Position numbers and translations under genes: made by a program
Source: Thermocaproicibacter sp036844765
GTDB taxonomy: Bacteria; Bacillota; Clostridia; Oscillospirales; Acutalibacteraceae
Length of the DNA: 64,000 nucleotides
Reading direction: 5' to 3'
Assembly: GCA_036844765.1 (NCBI GenBank)
Contig: DAIUFE010000003.1
Span: 35,706-99,705, forward strand
The notes under the pieces: generated by a model
The model's input: only the letters and a program-made list of their open reading frames with translations
The model's database searches: none
What the model was told of the DNA's origin: nothing
Shown: piece by piece, positions 29,138 through 39,531 of the stretch
How positions within the stretch are numbered: the stretch's first letter is position 1
Layout: each line of letters starts with the position of its first letter

Positions 29138-30277
29138 ATGGGAGCAGACGAGATTCAGTTTGCCGCGCCGTGCCTGTTCGGGCTGGAAGGGCCCCTGGCC
29201 GAGGAGCTGCGGCGGATGGACGCCGCGGACGTGCGGCCGCAGAACGGACGCGTCTTTTTCAGCGGAGGGCCGGAGATGATCGCGCGGGCCAACCTGCGCC
29301 TGCGCTACGGGGAGCGGGTCCTGATCCGCCTGGGCGATTTTCCCGCCCGCAGCTTCGACGAGCTGTTCGAGGGGGTGCGCGCGCTGCCGTGGGAGCGGTG
29401 GATCGGCAGACGGGACGCGTTCCCCGTGAAGGGCTCCTGTCTCGATTCCAAGCTGGCCAGTGTGCCGGACTGCCAGTCGATCGTCAAGAAGGCGGTCGTC
29501 GAGCGGCTGAAGGGGAAGTATTCCGTCGGCTGGTTCGAGGAGACCGGCCCCGCCCGGCAGGTGCAGTTCCTGATTTTCAGGGACCATGCCGACCTGATGA
29601 TCGATACCTCCGGCCCCGGCCTGCATAAGCGCGGCTACCGCCCGGACGCGGCCGAGGCCCCCATCCGCGAGACGCTGGCCGCGGCGATGGTCTATTTTTC
29701 CCGCGTCCGGCACGACGCCGCGTTCTACGACCCGTGCTGCGGCTCGGGGACGATCCTGATCGAGGCCGCGCTCTATGCGCTGAACGTCGCTCCGGGCCTC
29801 GGGCGGGGCTTTTCGGCGGAACGCTGGGACCGCCCGGCCCCCTCCGTCTGGAAGGCGGAGCGGGAAGCCGCCCGCTCCCTCGAGACGCGCGGCGCGCCCT
29901 TTGCGGCGCGGGGCGGCGACATCGACCCCGCCGCCGTGGCCCTGACGCTGCGGAACGCGGAGCGGGCCGGCGTCGCGGACCATATCCGCGCCGAGCGGCG
30001 GGACATCTCCGATTTCCGCGCGGAGGGGGAGTACGGCTGCGTGATCTGCAACCCGCCCTACGGCGAGCGCCTGCTCGACCGGGAAGGCGCGCAGCGCCTC
30101 TACCGCGCCATGGGGCGCGTATTCGTCCCGCGGCCCGGGTGGAGCTACGCCGTGATCAGCCCGGACGAGACGTTCGAAAGCTGCTTCGGCCGCAGGGCCG
30201 TGCGGCGGAGAAAGCTTTACAACGGCATGATCCGCTGCCAGTATTACATGTATTTCCACGAAAAACGGGAAGAATAG
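29138..30277 (+). CDS. THUMP-domain class I RNA methyltransferase (RlmL/YpsC-like)
   Basis: This 379-residue protein has an N-terminal ferredoxin-like/THUMP region (IQFAAPCLFGLEGPLAEELRRM ... up to ~165). A Rossmann methyltransferase domain follows, with FYDPCCGSGTILIEAALYALN (SAM motif I, ~195-215), GGDIDPAAVALTLRNAE and the catalytic CNPPYGERL typical of N2-guanine methyltransferases. It probably makes m2G in 23S rRNA, as RlmL/YpsC. The putative ATG lies in the tail of the hpf terminator and no SD is visible, so initiation is unusual or the start is misread. Confidence 0.9.
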   Translation: MGADEIQFAAPCLFGLEGPLAEELRRMDAADVRPQNGRVFFSGGPEMIARANLRLRYGERVLIRLGDFPARSFDELFEGVRALPWERWIGRRDAFPVKGSCLDSKLASVPDCQSIVKKAVVERLKGKYSVGWFEETGPARQVQFLIFRDHADLMIDTSGPGLHKRGYRPDAAEAPIRETLAAAMVYFSRVRHDAAFYDPCCGSGTILIEAALYALNVAPGLGRGFSAERWDRPAPSVWKAEREAARSLETRGAPFAARGGDIDPAAVALTLRNAERAGVADHIRAERRDISDFRAEGEYGCVICNPPYGERLLDREGAQRLYRAMGRVFVPRPGWSYAVISPDETFESCFGRRAVRRRKLYNGMIRCQYYMYFHEKREE

Positions 30278-30300
30278 AAAAGGGACGGGAGGAAGCTGCG

Positions 30301-31215
30301 GTGCGGTATTCATTCATCGTGAATCCCACGGCGGGTAAGCGGAACGCCTATAGGACCTTTTTTCCCCGCGTCCGCGCCTATATGGAGGAGCGCGGGCTCC
30401 CCTATACCTGCCATGTGACGGAGCGCCCCGGGCAGGCGACGGAGTTCGCCGCCCTGGAAGGCGGGAAAGAGGGCCCGGTGCGGATCTACGGCGTCGGCGG
30501 CGACGGGACGCTGCGGGAGGTCGCCGCGGGCGCGGCGGGACGCGAAAACGTCGAGGTCGGCATTTTCCCCTGCGGCTCCGGGAACGACTATATTAAGATG
30601 TTCGGCCGCGAGGAGGATTTCCTTTCCCCGGCCGGGCAGATCGCGGCCCGGCCGCGCACGGTCGACACCGCCCGCTCGGACGCCGGCCTGGCGGTGAACT
30701 GCTGCTCGGTCGGCATCGACGCGAAGGTCTCGCTGAAGGCGGCCCGCATCAAGCGCGTGCCGCTTCTGAGCACGCCGGCCGCCTACGACCTCGCGCTCGC
30801 GGCGGTGCTGCTCGGCAGGATCGGGGAAAAGCTCCGGATCACGATCGACGGCGTCCGCACTTACGAAGACGTTTTTGTGATCGCGTTCGCCGGCAACGGC
30901 CGCTGGTACGGCGGCGGCTTTTGCGCGGCGCCGCAGGCGGAGCTGGACGACGGCCTGCTCGATTTCGTCCTGATCCGCAAGCCGCCCTTCCGGAGGCTCC
31001 CGAGGCTGGCCGTTCTGTATAAGGAGGGCCGGCATATCGGAGCGCCGGAGTTCGACGGCGTCCTGACCTTCTGCCGCGGCAGGAAGATGGAGATCGCCGC
31101 GGGGCGCCCTGTCGCGGAGAATATCGACGGGGACTGCCGCTACGTGCGGAGCGAGACGTTCTCCGTTCAGCCGCGCGTCCTGCGCTTCCTGGTGCCCGAA
31201 GGGAATCATTTGTAA
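30301..31215 (+). CDS. Diacylglycerol kinase family (YegS/BmrU-like) lipid kinase
   Basis: This 304-residue protein begins YSFIVNPTAGKRNAY and carries the catalytic-domain motif IYGVGGDGTLREVAAGA (residues ~62-78) and FPCGSGNDYIKMFG. VNCCSVGIDAKVSLKA and AGNGRWYGGGFCAAPQAELDDGLLDFVLI follow, as in YegS/DgkB lipid kinases. It probably phosphorylates diacylglycerol or a related lipid at the membrane. The GTG at 30301 follows GGGAGGAAGCTGC. It follows the methyltransferase gene after 23 bases, so both likely share a transcript. The gap to the groE promoter is short. Confidence 0.9.
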   Translation: MRYSFIVNPTAGKRNAYRTFFPRVRAYMEERGLPYTCHVTERPGQATEFAALEGGKEGPVRIYGVGGDGTLREVAAGAAGRENVEVGIFPCGSGNDYIKMFGREEDFLSPAGQIAARPRTVDTARSDAGLAVNCCSVGIDAKVSLKAARIKRVPLLSTPAAYDLALAAVLLGRIGEKLRITIDGVRTYEDVFVIAFAGNGRWYGGGFCAAPQAELDDGLLDFVLIRKPPFRRLPRLAVLYKEGRHIGAPEFDGVLTFCRGRKMEIAAGRPVAENIDGDCRYVRSETFSVQPRVLRFLVPEGNHL

Positions 31216-31252
31216 AAAAATTATTAACTCCTGCCAAATCTTAAAAAAGCCC

Positions 31253-31281
31253 TTGATTTTTGAGAGAGAAGCAACTAAAAT
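31253..31281 (+). promoter_or_regulatory. Sigma-A promoter of groESL
   Basis: TTGATT (31253-31258) and TAAAAT (31276-31281) have a 17-base spacer. The CIRCE operator begins six bases downstream, which places it over the transcription start. Confidence 0.85.
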
Positions 31282-31286
31282 AGTTC

Positions 31287-31313
31287 TTAGCACTCGAACT
31301 AAATGAGTGCTAA
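31287..31313 (+). promoter_or_regulatory. CIRCE operator (HrcA binding site)
   Basis: TTAGCACTC - nine bases - GAGTGCTAA is an exact match to the CIRCE inverted repeat. HrcA represses groESL here and is released under heat shock. hrcA itself is not in the window. Confidence 0.97.
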
Positions 31314-31352
31314 CCACCGATGCAAAATCAATTCTGAAGGAGGATCTATTTT

Positions 31353-31637
31353 ATGACTGTCAAACCGTTGCTGGACAGAGTCCTGATCAAGATGGAAGAA
31401 GCCGAAGAGACCACGAAAAGCGGGATCATTCTCGCCGGCTCCGCGAAGGAGAAGCCGCAGATCGCCGACGTGGTCGAGGCCGGCCCCGGCGGGTTGGTGG
31501 ACGGCAAAGAAGTGAAGATGGTCGTCAAGAAAGGCGACCGCGTGATCACCAGCAAATATTCCGGAACCGAGGTCAAGCTCGACGGCAAGGAATATACGCT
31601 CGTCCGCCAGAGCGACATTCTCGCGATCGTGGAATAA
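31353..31637 (+). CDS. groES: Co-chaperonin GroES
   Basis: This 94-residue protein is GroES: VKPLLDRVLIKMEEAEETTKSGIIL, the mobile loop region, VVEAGPGGLVDGKEVKMVVKKGDRVITSKYSG and LVRQSDILAIVE. It caps the GroEL ring during folding. The ATG at 31353 follows GAAGGAGGATC. groEL starts 36 bases after the stop. Control is by CIRCE/HrcA. Confidence 0.98.
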   Translation: MTVKPLLDRVLIKMEEAEETTKSGIILAGSAKEKPQIADVVEAGPGGLVDGKEVKMVVKKGDRVITSKYSGTEVKLDGKEYTLVRQSDILAIVE

Positions 31638-31673
31638 GGACCCGACTAAAATAAATTTGGAGGAATCAGACTT

Positions 31674-33308
<1,635 letters not shown>

Positions 33309-33347
33309 TCTCCGCGCCGCCCCGCTTTCCCGCGCCGTAAAAACTGC

Positions 33348-33412
33348 GGTATTTTCAGCTGAACTGCGGAACGCTGATGGTTTCTCCCCCGCCTCCGGCG
33401 GGGGAGAAACCA
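33348..33412. repeat. Intergenic palindromic repeat, copy E (partial)
   Basis: The R arm in reverse orientation (CGGTATTTTCAGCTGAACTGCGGAAC) precedes a perfect core GGTTTCTCCCCCGCC-TCC-GGCGGGGGAGAAACC (33379-33411). The L arm is missing; the groEL terminator begins 11 bases later. It lies between convergent groEL and cspA-like genes. Confidence 0.8.
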
Positions 33413-33422
33413 TTTCAGCCCC

Positions 33423-33464
33423 AAGCGCCGCCCGGGCGTCAGAAAACCCGGGCGGCGCTTTTTG
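33423..33464 (+). terminator. Terminator of groESL
   Basis: AAGCGCCGCCCGGG (33423-33436) pairs perfectly with CCCGGGCGGCGCTT (33447-33460), followed by TTT. Confidence 0.9.
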
Positions 33465-33469
33465 GGCAT

Positions 33470-33500
33470 AAAAAAACGGCCCGGCTTTTGCCCCGGGCCG
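33470..33500 (-). terminator. Terminator of the cold-shock gene
   Basis: On the minus strand CGGCCCGGGGC... pairs with ...GCCGGGCCG and is followed by TTTTTTTATG. Confidence 0.88.
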
Positions 33501-33517
33501 ATCGCCTTCTCGGCAGG

Positions 33518-33727
33518 TCAGACCGCCTGCACGTTGACGGCGCGCATTTTGCCCGGATTCTTCGGGTCCTGCTCGACGTCGAAGGTCACTTTCTGGCCTT
33601 CGGTAAGGGTCCTGAAGCCGTTGCCGACGATGCTGGAGAAATGCACGAACACGTCGTCGCCGCCTTCGTCGTTGGAAATGAAGCCATAGCCTTTGCTTTC
33701 GTTGAACCATTTTACAGTGCCGTTCAT
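33518..33727 (-). CDS. Cold-shock protein (CspA family)
   Basis: This 69-residue protein is a cold-shock domain: MNGTVKWFNESKGYGFISNDEGGDDVFVHFSSI, with RNP1 (KGYGFI) and RNP2 (VFVHF), then VTFDVEQDPKNPGKMRAVNVQA. It acts as an RNA chaperone. The ATG at 33727 follows AGGAGG with a rather long 12-base spacer. The preceding AT-rich leader (to the promoter at 33852-33880) is ~110 bases long. Such leaders often control cold-shock mRNA stability and translation. Confidence 0.95.
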   Translation of the reverse strand: MNGTVKWFNESKGYGFISNDEGGDDVFVHFSSIVGNGFRTLTEGQKVTFDVEQDPKNPGKMRAVNVQAV

Positions 33728-33851
33728 AATTAGGAAAAGCCTCCTGAAATAAATTTGTTTTGGATGTAAAAAATCACATGGCACATAATCATGCAACGAT
33801 AACATGATTTACATATCCATGTGAATCCATTTGCATAATCAAAACATGCAT

Positions 33852-33880
33852 AGTATACCACGCTTTTTTGAAAATGTAAA
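33852..33880 (-). promoter_or_regulatory. Promoter of the cold-shock gene
   Basis: TTTACA (33875-33880) and TATACT (33852-33857) on the minus strand are 17 bases apart. Confidence 0.75.
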
Positions 33881-33955
33881 GAAGAATTTAATTTTTTTCT
33901 GATCAAATTTCCGCACAATTTTTGTGAATAGAATGTAAATCCTTGCGCCGCAGGG

Positions 33956-33984
33956 TTGGAAATCCCGCGGCGATCCTTTATAAT
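33956..33984 (+). promoter_or_regulatory. Promoter of the L,D-transpeptidase gene
   Basis: TTGGAA (33956-33961) and TATAAT (33979-33984) are 17 bases apart, about 60 bases before the start codon. Confidence 0.7.
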
Positions 33985-34043
33985 AACCTTAAGTGCGGAC
34001 AAAATAAGGGATGGAGCGGACGGCTCCGTAAATTTTTTGGGGA

Positions 34044-34742
34044 ATGAAAGGACGTGCGCCCGGCGTGCAAAGACGTGAATTCGACGAATGGGGCGGGGAT
34101 CGGGCCGATCGGCGGCAGCCGTGGACCCGGCTGCTGCTGGTCCTGCTGGTGCTGGCGGCCGGCGCGTCGGCCTGCTTTCTGGCGCTGAAGCCCGGCCTGC
34201 GCGGCCGCATCGGCTCCGTTCTGCCGCAGGGGGAGGAGCCCGCTTCGTCGGCGGTTCTCTCCGCGCCGCAGGCCGCGGCGCCGGTTTCCTCCGCGCCCGC
34301 TTCCTCCGCCCCGGCCCCCGCCGAGGAATCCTCCGCGCCCGCGCTGACCCCGCTGGCGGAGGCCGAAAAACCCCTCTCCGTCCAGGTGCTGCTTTCCGAG
34401 CAGAAGGTGCGCGTGCTCGACGCGCAGGGCCGGCCGGTGAAGGAATTTATCTGCTCGTCCGGAAAAGAGGGCGACGAGACGCCCGTCGGGACGTTTACCG
34501 TCTCCGACCGGGGAAAGTCGTTCTTCAACGCGAAGGTGGAGGAAGGCGCCTATTACTGGACACGCTTTTACGGGACGTACCTGTTCCACAGCGTGCCGTT
34601 CGACAAAGATTACAAGATGGAACAGGAGGAGGCGGACAAGCTCGGCGAGCCGGCCTCCCACGGCTGCATCCGCCTGCCGGTGGAGGACGCGAAATGGATT
34701 TACGACAACATCCCCGAGGGGACGAAAGTCGTGATCCAGTAA
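34044..34742 (+). CDS. L,D-transpeptidase (YkuD domain)
   Basis: This 232-residue protein has a cytoplasmic N-terminus and one membrane anchor (LLLVLLVLAAGASACFLAL, ~30-48). A Ser/Ala/Pro linker (~60-105) and a YkuD catalytic domain (~110-232) follow. The active-site pattern HSVPFDKDY ... ASHGCIRLPVEDAKWIY contains the catalytic His and Cys of the SHGCIRL motif. It should make 3-3 cross-links or modify peptidoglycan outside the membrane. The ATG at 34044 follows GAAAGGACG loosely. It is monocistronic. Confidence 0.92.
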   Translation: MKGRAPGVQRREFDEWGGDRADRRQPWTRLLLVLLVLAAGASACFLALKPGLRGRIGSVLPQGEEPASSAVLSAPQAAAPVSSAPASSAPAPAEESSAPALTPLAEAEKPLSVQVLLSEQKVRVLDAQGRPVKEFICSSGKEGDETPVGTFTVSDRGKSFFNAKVEEGAYYWTRFYGTYLFHSVPFDKDYKMEQEEADKLGEPASHGCIRLPVEDAKWIYDNIPEGTKVVIQ

Positions 34743-34833
34743 GCCGGCGCGGAAATTTCGGCCTTTTTCAGATGAATCTTTCCCGCTTTTATGCTATGAT
34801 GAAGGTAAAAGAGCATGAAAGCGGGGACTTTTT

Positions 34834-35199
34834 ATGCAGTCGAGGTTTTTACATACCAATTTCAACGTGTTCGACCTGCAGAGGAGCATTGATTTTTACG
34901 GGAAGGCGCTCGGCCTGAAGGAGGTCCGCCGCATCAACGCGCCGGACGGCTCGTTCGTCATCGCGTTTCTCGGGGACGGGCAGACCGATTACCTTCTGGA
35001 GCTGACCTGGATGCGCGACCGGAAAAAGCCCTACGATCTGGGCGACAACGAGATGCACATCGCGTTCCGCGTGCCGGACAAGAAGGCGGCGCACGAGCTG
35101 CACGAAAAAATGGGCTGCATCTGCTACGAAAACCGGGCGATGGACCTGTATTTCATCTCCGATCCCGACGGCTACTGGATCGAGATCCTCGACCGCTGA
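34834..35199 (+). CDS. Glyoxalase/VOC family protein
   Basis: This 121-residue protein has two VOC beta-alpha-beta-beta-beta units: FLHTNFNVFDLQRSIDFYGKALGL and NEMHIAFRVPDKKAAHELHEKMG. Metal ligands typical of glyoxalase I are suggested by H7, E55 (LLELTW), H74 and E118 (YWIEILD). It is therefore probably a Ni/Co-type lactoylglutathione lyase-like enzyme detoxifying methylglyoxal, but the thiol cofactor is uncertain. No SD is obvious (GGGGAC eight bases upstream). TATGAT at ~34795 could be its -10. sbcD follows after nine bases. Confidence 0.88.
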   Translation: MQSRFLHTNFNVFDLQRSIDFYGKALGLKEVRRINAPDGSFVIAFLGDGQTDYLLELTWMRDRKKPYDLGDNEMHIAFRVPDKKAAHELHEKMGCICYENRAMDLYFISDPDGYWIEILDR

Positions 35200-35208
35200 G
35201 GGCGCGCG

Positions 35209-36375
35209 ATGCGATTTCTGCATCTTTCCGACCTGCACATCGGCAAGCGGGTCAACGAATACAGCATGACGGAGGACCAGCGGTTCATCCTCGGGCAGAT
35301 TCTGAAGCTCGCGGAGGAAGCCAAACCGGACGCGGTGCTGATCGCCGGCGACCTCTATGACCGCAGCGTCCCGCCGGGGGAGGCCGTCGGCCTGCTGGAC
35401 GATTTTCTCACGGAGCTGTGTGCCCGCGGGACGCCGGTGTTCGCCGTCAGCGGGAACCACGATTCGCCCGAGCGACTGGAGTTCGGCAGCCGCATCATGA
35501 GGAAAAACGGCGTGGCGCTCGCCGGCGCTTTCCGGGGCCGGCCGGACGAGACGGTGCTGGCCGACCGCTTCGGCCCGGTGCATCTGTACCTTCTGCCTTT
35601 TTTGAAGCCCGCGTCGGCGGCCCCGTTCTTCGGGGAGGAGGCCGGCACCACCCAGGACGCCGTGCGCTGCGCGCTGGCCGCGGGGAACGTCGACCCGCGG
35701 GAGCGAAACGTGCTGGTCGCCCACCAGTTCGTCACGGCCCGGGGCGTGCGGCCGGAGCGCTGCGATTCCGAGACGCTCGCGGTCGGCGGGTCGGACGAGG
35801 TGGATTCCTCGCTGTTCGGCGCGTTCGATTACGTCGCCCTCGGGCACCTGCACGGTCCCCAGCACATCGGCCGGCCGGAGGTGCGCTACGCCGGCTCTCC
35901 GCTCAAATATTCCTTTTCGGAGGCGCGGCAGCAGAAATCCGTCACGCTCGCGGAGCTCGGCGAAAAGGGGAAGGTCGAGATCACGCCGCTGCCCCTGACC
36001 CCGCTGCACGACATGAGGGAGATCCGAGGCCCCATCGACGAGCTGACCCGCCCGGAGATCGCCGCCCAGGGCGCGGCGGACGATTATATCCGCGCCGTTC
36101 TGACCGACCGGCGCGAGGTCGCGGACGCCGTGGGGCGCCTGCGCGCCGTCTACCCGAACCTGATGCGCATCGATTTCGGGAGCCTCGGGGCCCGGGCGCC
36201 GGAGGACTCCGATTCCGCGGCCTCGGGCGACCTGGAGCACCGGACGCCGGAGGACCTTTTCGCGGAATTCTACCGCAAGCAGAACGGGCGCGATCTGCCG
36301 GAGACGGAGCGCGCGGAGCTGGAAAAAGCCGTCCGCGCCGCGGAAAGCGCGGAAAAGGAGGAGGAAGAGCCGTGA
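35209..36375 (+). CDS. sbcD: Exonuclease SbcCD subunit SbcD
   Basis: This 388-residue Mre11-type nuclease has the phosphodiesterase motifs MRFLHLSDLHIGKRVNE (residues 1-17), DAVLIAGDLYDRSVPP (~43-58), AVSGNHDSPERL (~80-91), VLVAHQFV and DYVALGHLHGPQHIG. With SbcC it processes hairpins, DNA ends and protein-blocked ends. The stop overlaps the sbcC start (GTGA). Confidence 0.96.
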   Translation: MRFLHLSDLHIGKRVNEYSMTEDQRFILGQILKLAEEAKPDAVLIAGDLYDRSVPPGEAVGLLDDFLTELCARGTPVFAVSGNHDSPERLEFGSRIMRKNGVALAGAFRGRPDETVLADRFGPVHLYLLPFLKPASAAPFFGEEAGTTQDAVRCALAAGNVDPRERNVLVAHQFVTARGVRPERCDSETLAVGGSDEVDSSLFGAFDYVALGHLHGPQHIGRPEVRYAGSPLKYSFSEARQQKSVTLAELGEKGKVEITPLPLTPLHDMREIRGPIDELTRPEIAAQGAADDYIRAVLTDRREVADAVGRLRAVYPNLMRIDFGSLGARAPEDSDSAASGDLEHRTPEDLFAEFYRKQNGRDLPETERAELEKAVRAAESAEKEEEEP

Positions 36376-39300
36376 AGCCGCTGGACCTTGTGATGAGCGC
36401 GTTCGGCCCCTACGCCGGCCGCGCGGAGGTGCCGCTGCGGGAACTCGGCTCCTCGGGCCTGTTCCTCGTCTGCGGCGACACCGGCGCGGGCAAGACCACC
36501 GTGTTCGACGCGATCACCTTCGCGCTTTACGGCGAGGCCAGCGGCTCCACCCGCACGGCGGACACGCTGCGCAGCGATTTCGCCGCGTCCGACGCCAAGA
36601 CCTATGTGGAGCTGACCTTTTCCCACGCGGGGAAAATTTATAAGATCCGGCGCAACCCGCGCTACCGCCGGCCGAAGCGCGGCGGCGGCACCACGATGGA
36701 AGGCGCCGACGCCGCGCTGACCCGGCCGGACGGAACGGTCTGCTCCGGCGCGGGGGCGGTGACGGCGGAGATCACGGCGCTGCTGGGCATCGACTGCCGG
36801 CAGTTCCGGCAGACCGCGATGATCGCGCAGGGCGAGTTCCTCAGGCTCCTGCTGGCCGACAGCGCCGAGCGGTCCGAAATCTTCCGCCGCGTCTTCGACA
36901 CCGGCGTCTGCCGCAGAATCCAGGACGCGCTGAAGGGGCGCGAGCAGGAGCTGAAGTCCGCGCTGGAGGACAACGCCCGCGCCGTCTTCCAGGACGCCGC
37001 CGCCGCGGTGCCGGACGGGACCGCCCTGACGGGAGAGGCCCTCGCGCGCTTTGCGGAGGAGGGCAACGTCAACGCGGCGGACCGTCTCCTGGAGCTGCTC
37101 GCGCAGTCCTGCGGCGCGGACGGGCGGGAGGCCGAGGAGCTTTCCGCCCGCCGGGGGGCCGCGCGCGCCGAAACGGCGGCCCTCACGGGGAAGATCGCCG
37201 CGGCGGAGCAGCTGGAAAGGACGTTCGCCCTCCTCGGGGAGGCGCGCCGCCGCTGCGCGGAGCTGGAGGCCCAGGCGCCGCAGAGGGAGCGGGAGCAGCG
37301 GCGGGAGACCGCCGCGGAGCGGGCGGAGACCCTGGTCGCGCCCGCGCACCGCGCCTATCTGCGCGAGCGGGACGCCGCGCGGCGGCTCGGGGAAGCCGCC
37401 GCCGCCTCCGTCCAAAAGATCGCGGAGGAAGAACGCGCCCTGGCGCAGAGCCAGGCCGCCCTCGAGCGGGAGCAGGGGAAAGAGGCCCGCCGGTCGGAGC
37501 TTGCGGGCGAGACCGCCCGGCTCGCGGCGGCGCTGCCGGAATACGAAAAAATCCGCTCCCTCGGGGATGCGGCGGAGCGGACGGAGCGGGAGCTCGGCGC
37601 CCTCTCGACGGAGCGGGACGCGGCCGCCGCGAGCCGGGCGGCGCTGAAGGCCGATCTCCAGAAACGGGCGGAAGAGCTGGAAGCCCTGCGGGACGCCGAG
37701 GCGCAGCGCGCCGCCTGCGAGGGGAAGCTCCGGCTGCAGGAGCAGGTCTGCGCCCGGCTGGAACAGATCCTGAAAGGCGCTTCCGGCGTGCTGGGGACGC
37801 TGAAGACGTGCCGCGACCGCCGGGAGCGGTACGAGAAGGCGGAGCCGCTGTTCCGCCGGGCGAACCGCAGCGCCGAAGAGGCCGAGATCGCGTTCCTGCG
37901 GGGCCAGGCGGGGCTGATGGCCGCACGCCTGACCGACGGGCAGCCCTGCCCGGTGTGCGGCTCCACCGTGCATCCGCGCCCCGCGCCGCTGCCGCGCCCC
38001 GCGCCGGATGAAGCGGAGCTCAAACGCCTCAAGGCGGAGCGCGACCGCCGCCGCGCGGAATTGGAAAGCGCCGGTTTCGCCGCGAAGGAGGCCTCCGCGC
38101 GGCTGGAATCCGACCGGGAGAATCTGCGCGCGGCAGCTTCGGCCGTGCTGGGCGACCTGACCGGCTGCAAAAGCGTGCGGGAACTGATCGCCCGCGCGGA
38201 GGCCGCGCGGGATTCCGCCCGCGCCGTGCGGGCGGAGCTGGAGCGGTCTCTCGCCGCCCTGAAAGAGCGGTGCGGGCGCAAAAGCCGGCTCGGGGAGGAG
38301 CAGAAGCGACAGGAAAAATCCCTGGCGGAGGCCGAGGCGCGCGCGGCGGACCTCGACGGAAAATGTGCCGCGCTGCGGGCCGCCGCGCAGGCGAAGCGCG
38401 CGCAGGAGCAGACTCTGCGCGGGACGCTGCGCTTCGGTTCCGCCGAAGAGGCCCGAGACGAGCTGAAGCGGCGTTCGGAGGAGCTCGACGGCCTGCGGAA
38501 GGCGCTCGAGCGGGCCCAGCGGGAGCACGCGGCCTGCGGGACCGCGCTGGGCGCCGAAAAAGCCGTGCTGGCCCAGACGCGGCGGAACCGGGAGGAAACC
38601 GAAAGGCAGCGGGAGGAAAAGCGCGCGGAGTACGCCGCAAGCCTGGCCCGGTCCGGATTTTCCAACGAAGCGGACTACCTTGCGGCGCTGTTGCCGGAAG
38701 GGGAGCTGGAAGAGCTGAAGCGGCGCGTCGCCGCCTACCGCGACGACCTCCGCAGCGCGCGGGAAGCCGCCGCCCGACTGGAGGCGGAGATGGCCGGCAA
38801 ATCCCCGGCGGATTGCGGAAAGCTGAAGGCCGCGCTCGCCGGGGCTCAGGCGCGCGAAGCGGAATGCGAGAAAACCCTGCGCGGGATTTCCTCGCGCCTC
38901 GACGGCAACCGCCGGGTGCTCGCACGCCTGAAGCGGTCGCTCGGCGAGCGCGGCGCGCTGCTGGAGCGGTACGAGGGCGCGCTGGACCTTTCGCGCACGG
39001 CGAACGGTGCGCTGGCCGGGCGGCAGCGGCTGAATTTCGAGCAGTTCGTGCAGGCCGCCTATTTCGGCCGTATCCTGGAGCGGGCGAACCTGCGCCTTTC
39101 CGGCATGACCGACGGGCGGTACGTCCTCCTGCGCCGGGAGGCCGCGAGTGACCTGCGCGCCCGTTTCGGGCTGGACATCGACGTCCTCGACCACTACACC
39201 GGCAAGATCCGCGGCGTGAAGTCGCTTTCCGGCGGCGAGTCGTTCAAAGCTTCGCTGGCCCTGGCCCTCGGCCTTTCGGACGTGGTGCAGAGCCGCTCGG

Positions 39301-39524
39301 GCGGCGTGCGGATCGAGACCATGTTCGTCGACGAAGGCTTCGGCTCGCTGGACGACGAGTCCCGCCGCCAGGCGGTCGAGGCGCTCGCGGACCTCGCCCG
39401 GGGGGACCGGCTGGTCGGCATCATCTCCCATATCGCGGAGCTGCGGGAGCAGATCGACCGGCAGGTTGTGGTGACGCGCGGCATGGCGGGCAGCACGGTC
39501 CGGGTTGTCGCCGGGCGGGGGTGA
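36372..39524 (+). CDS. sbcC: Exonuclease SbcCD subunit SbcC
   Basis: This 1050-residue Rad50/SMC-type ATPase starts at GTG 36372. Walker A is CGDTGAGKTTVFDAITFALYG (residues ~34-54), and the N-terminal Q-loop region has RQTAMIAQGEFLRLLLA. Two very long Arg/Glu/Ala-rich coiled coils flank the zinc-hook motif PCPVCGSTVHP near residue 526. The C-terminal ATPase half has the signature KSLSGGESFKASLALALGLSD and Walker B IETMFVDEGFGSLDDES. It partners SbcD. The stop lies seven bases from the convergent ABC-exporter stop. Confidence 0.96.
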   Translation: MKPLDLVMSAFGPYAGRAEVPLRELGSSGLFLVCGDTGAGKTTVFDAITFALYGEASGSTRTADTLRSDFAASDAKTYVELTFSHAGKIYKIRRNPRYRRPKRGGGTTMEGADAALTRPDGTVCSGAGAVTAEITALLGIDCRQFRQTAMIAQGEFLRLLLADSAERSEIFRRVFDTGVCRRIQDALKGREQELKSALEDNARAVFQDAAAAVPDGTALTGEALARFAEEGNVNAADRLLELLAQSCGADGREAEELSARRGAARAETAALTGKIAAAEQLERTFALLGEARRRCAELEAQAPQREREQRRETAAERAETLVAPAHRAYLRERDAARRLGEAAAASVQKIAEEERALAQSQAALEREQGKEARRSELAGETARLAAALPEYEKIRSLGDAAERTERELGALSTERDAAAASRAALKADLQKRAEELEALRDAEAQRAACEGKLRLQEQVCARLEQILKGASGVLGTLKTCRDRRERYEKAEPLFRRANRSAEEAEIAFLRGQAGLMAARLTDGQPCPVCGSTVHPRPAPLPRPAPDEAELKRLKAERDRRRAELESAGFAAKEASARLESDRENLRAAASAVLGDLTGCKSVRELIARAEAARDSARAVRAELERSLAALKERCGRKSRLGEEQKRQEKSLAEAEARAADLDGKCAALRAAAQAKRAQEQTLRGTLRFGSAEEARDELKRRSEELDGLRKALERAQREHAACGTALGAEKAVLAQTRRNREETERQREEKRAEYAASLARSGFSNEADYLAALLPEGELEELKRRVAAYRDDLRSAREAAARLEAEMAGKSPADCGKLKAALAGAQAREAECEKTLRGISSRLDGNRRVLARLKRSLGERGALLERYEGALDLSRTANGALAGRQRLNFEQFVQAAYFGRILERANLRLSGMTDGRYVLLRREAASDLRARFGLDIDVLDHYTGKIRGVKSLSGGESFKASLALALGLSDVVQSRSGGVRIETMFVDEGFGSLDDESRRQAVEALADLARGDRLVGIISHIAELREQIDRQVVVTRGMAGSTVRVVAGRG

Positions 39525-39531
39525 CGGAGCC

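Larger units (their letters stand above)
33728..34043. other. AT-rich divergent promoter region
   Basis: This 316-base region without a gene is much more AT-rich than its surroundings. It holds the promoter and ~110-base leader of the cold-shock gene (minus strand), and the promoter of the L,D-transpeptidase gene (plus strand). Several short inverted repeats (for example CATGATTTACATATCCATG near 33800) could fold in the cold-shock leader. No DnaA-box cluster was seen. Confidence 0.6.

Noticed and set aside
33760..33960. AT-rich block considered as a replication origin
   Set aside because: No DnaA-box cluster or neighbouring dnaA/dnaN genes; it is explained by the cold-shock leader and two promoters.
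36270..39431. A 1053-codon minus-strand frame opposite sbcC
   Set aside because: Same GC artefact; sbcC on the plus strand has Walker A, zinc hook and signature motifs.
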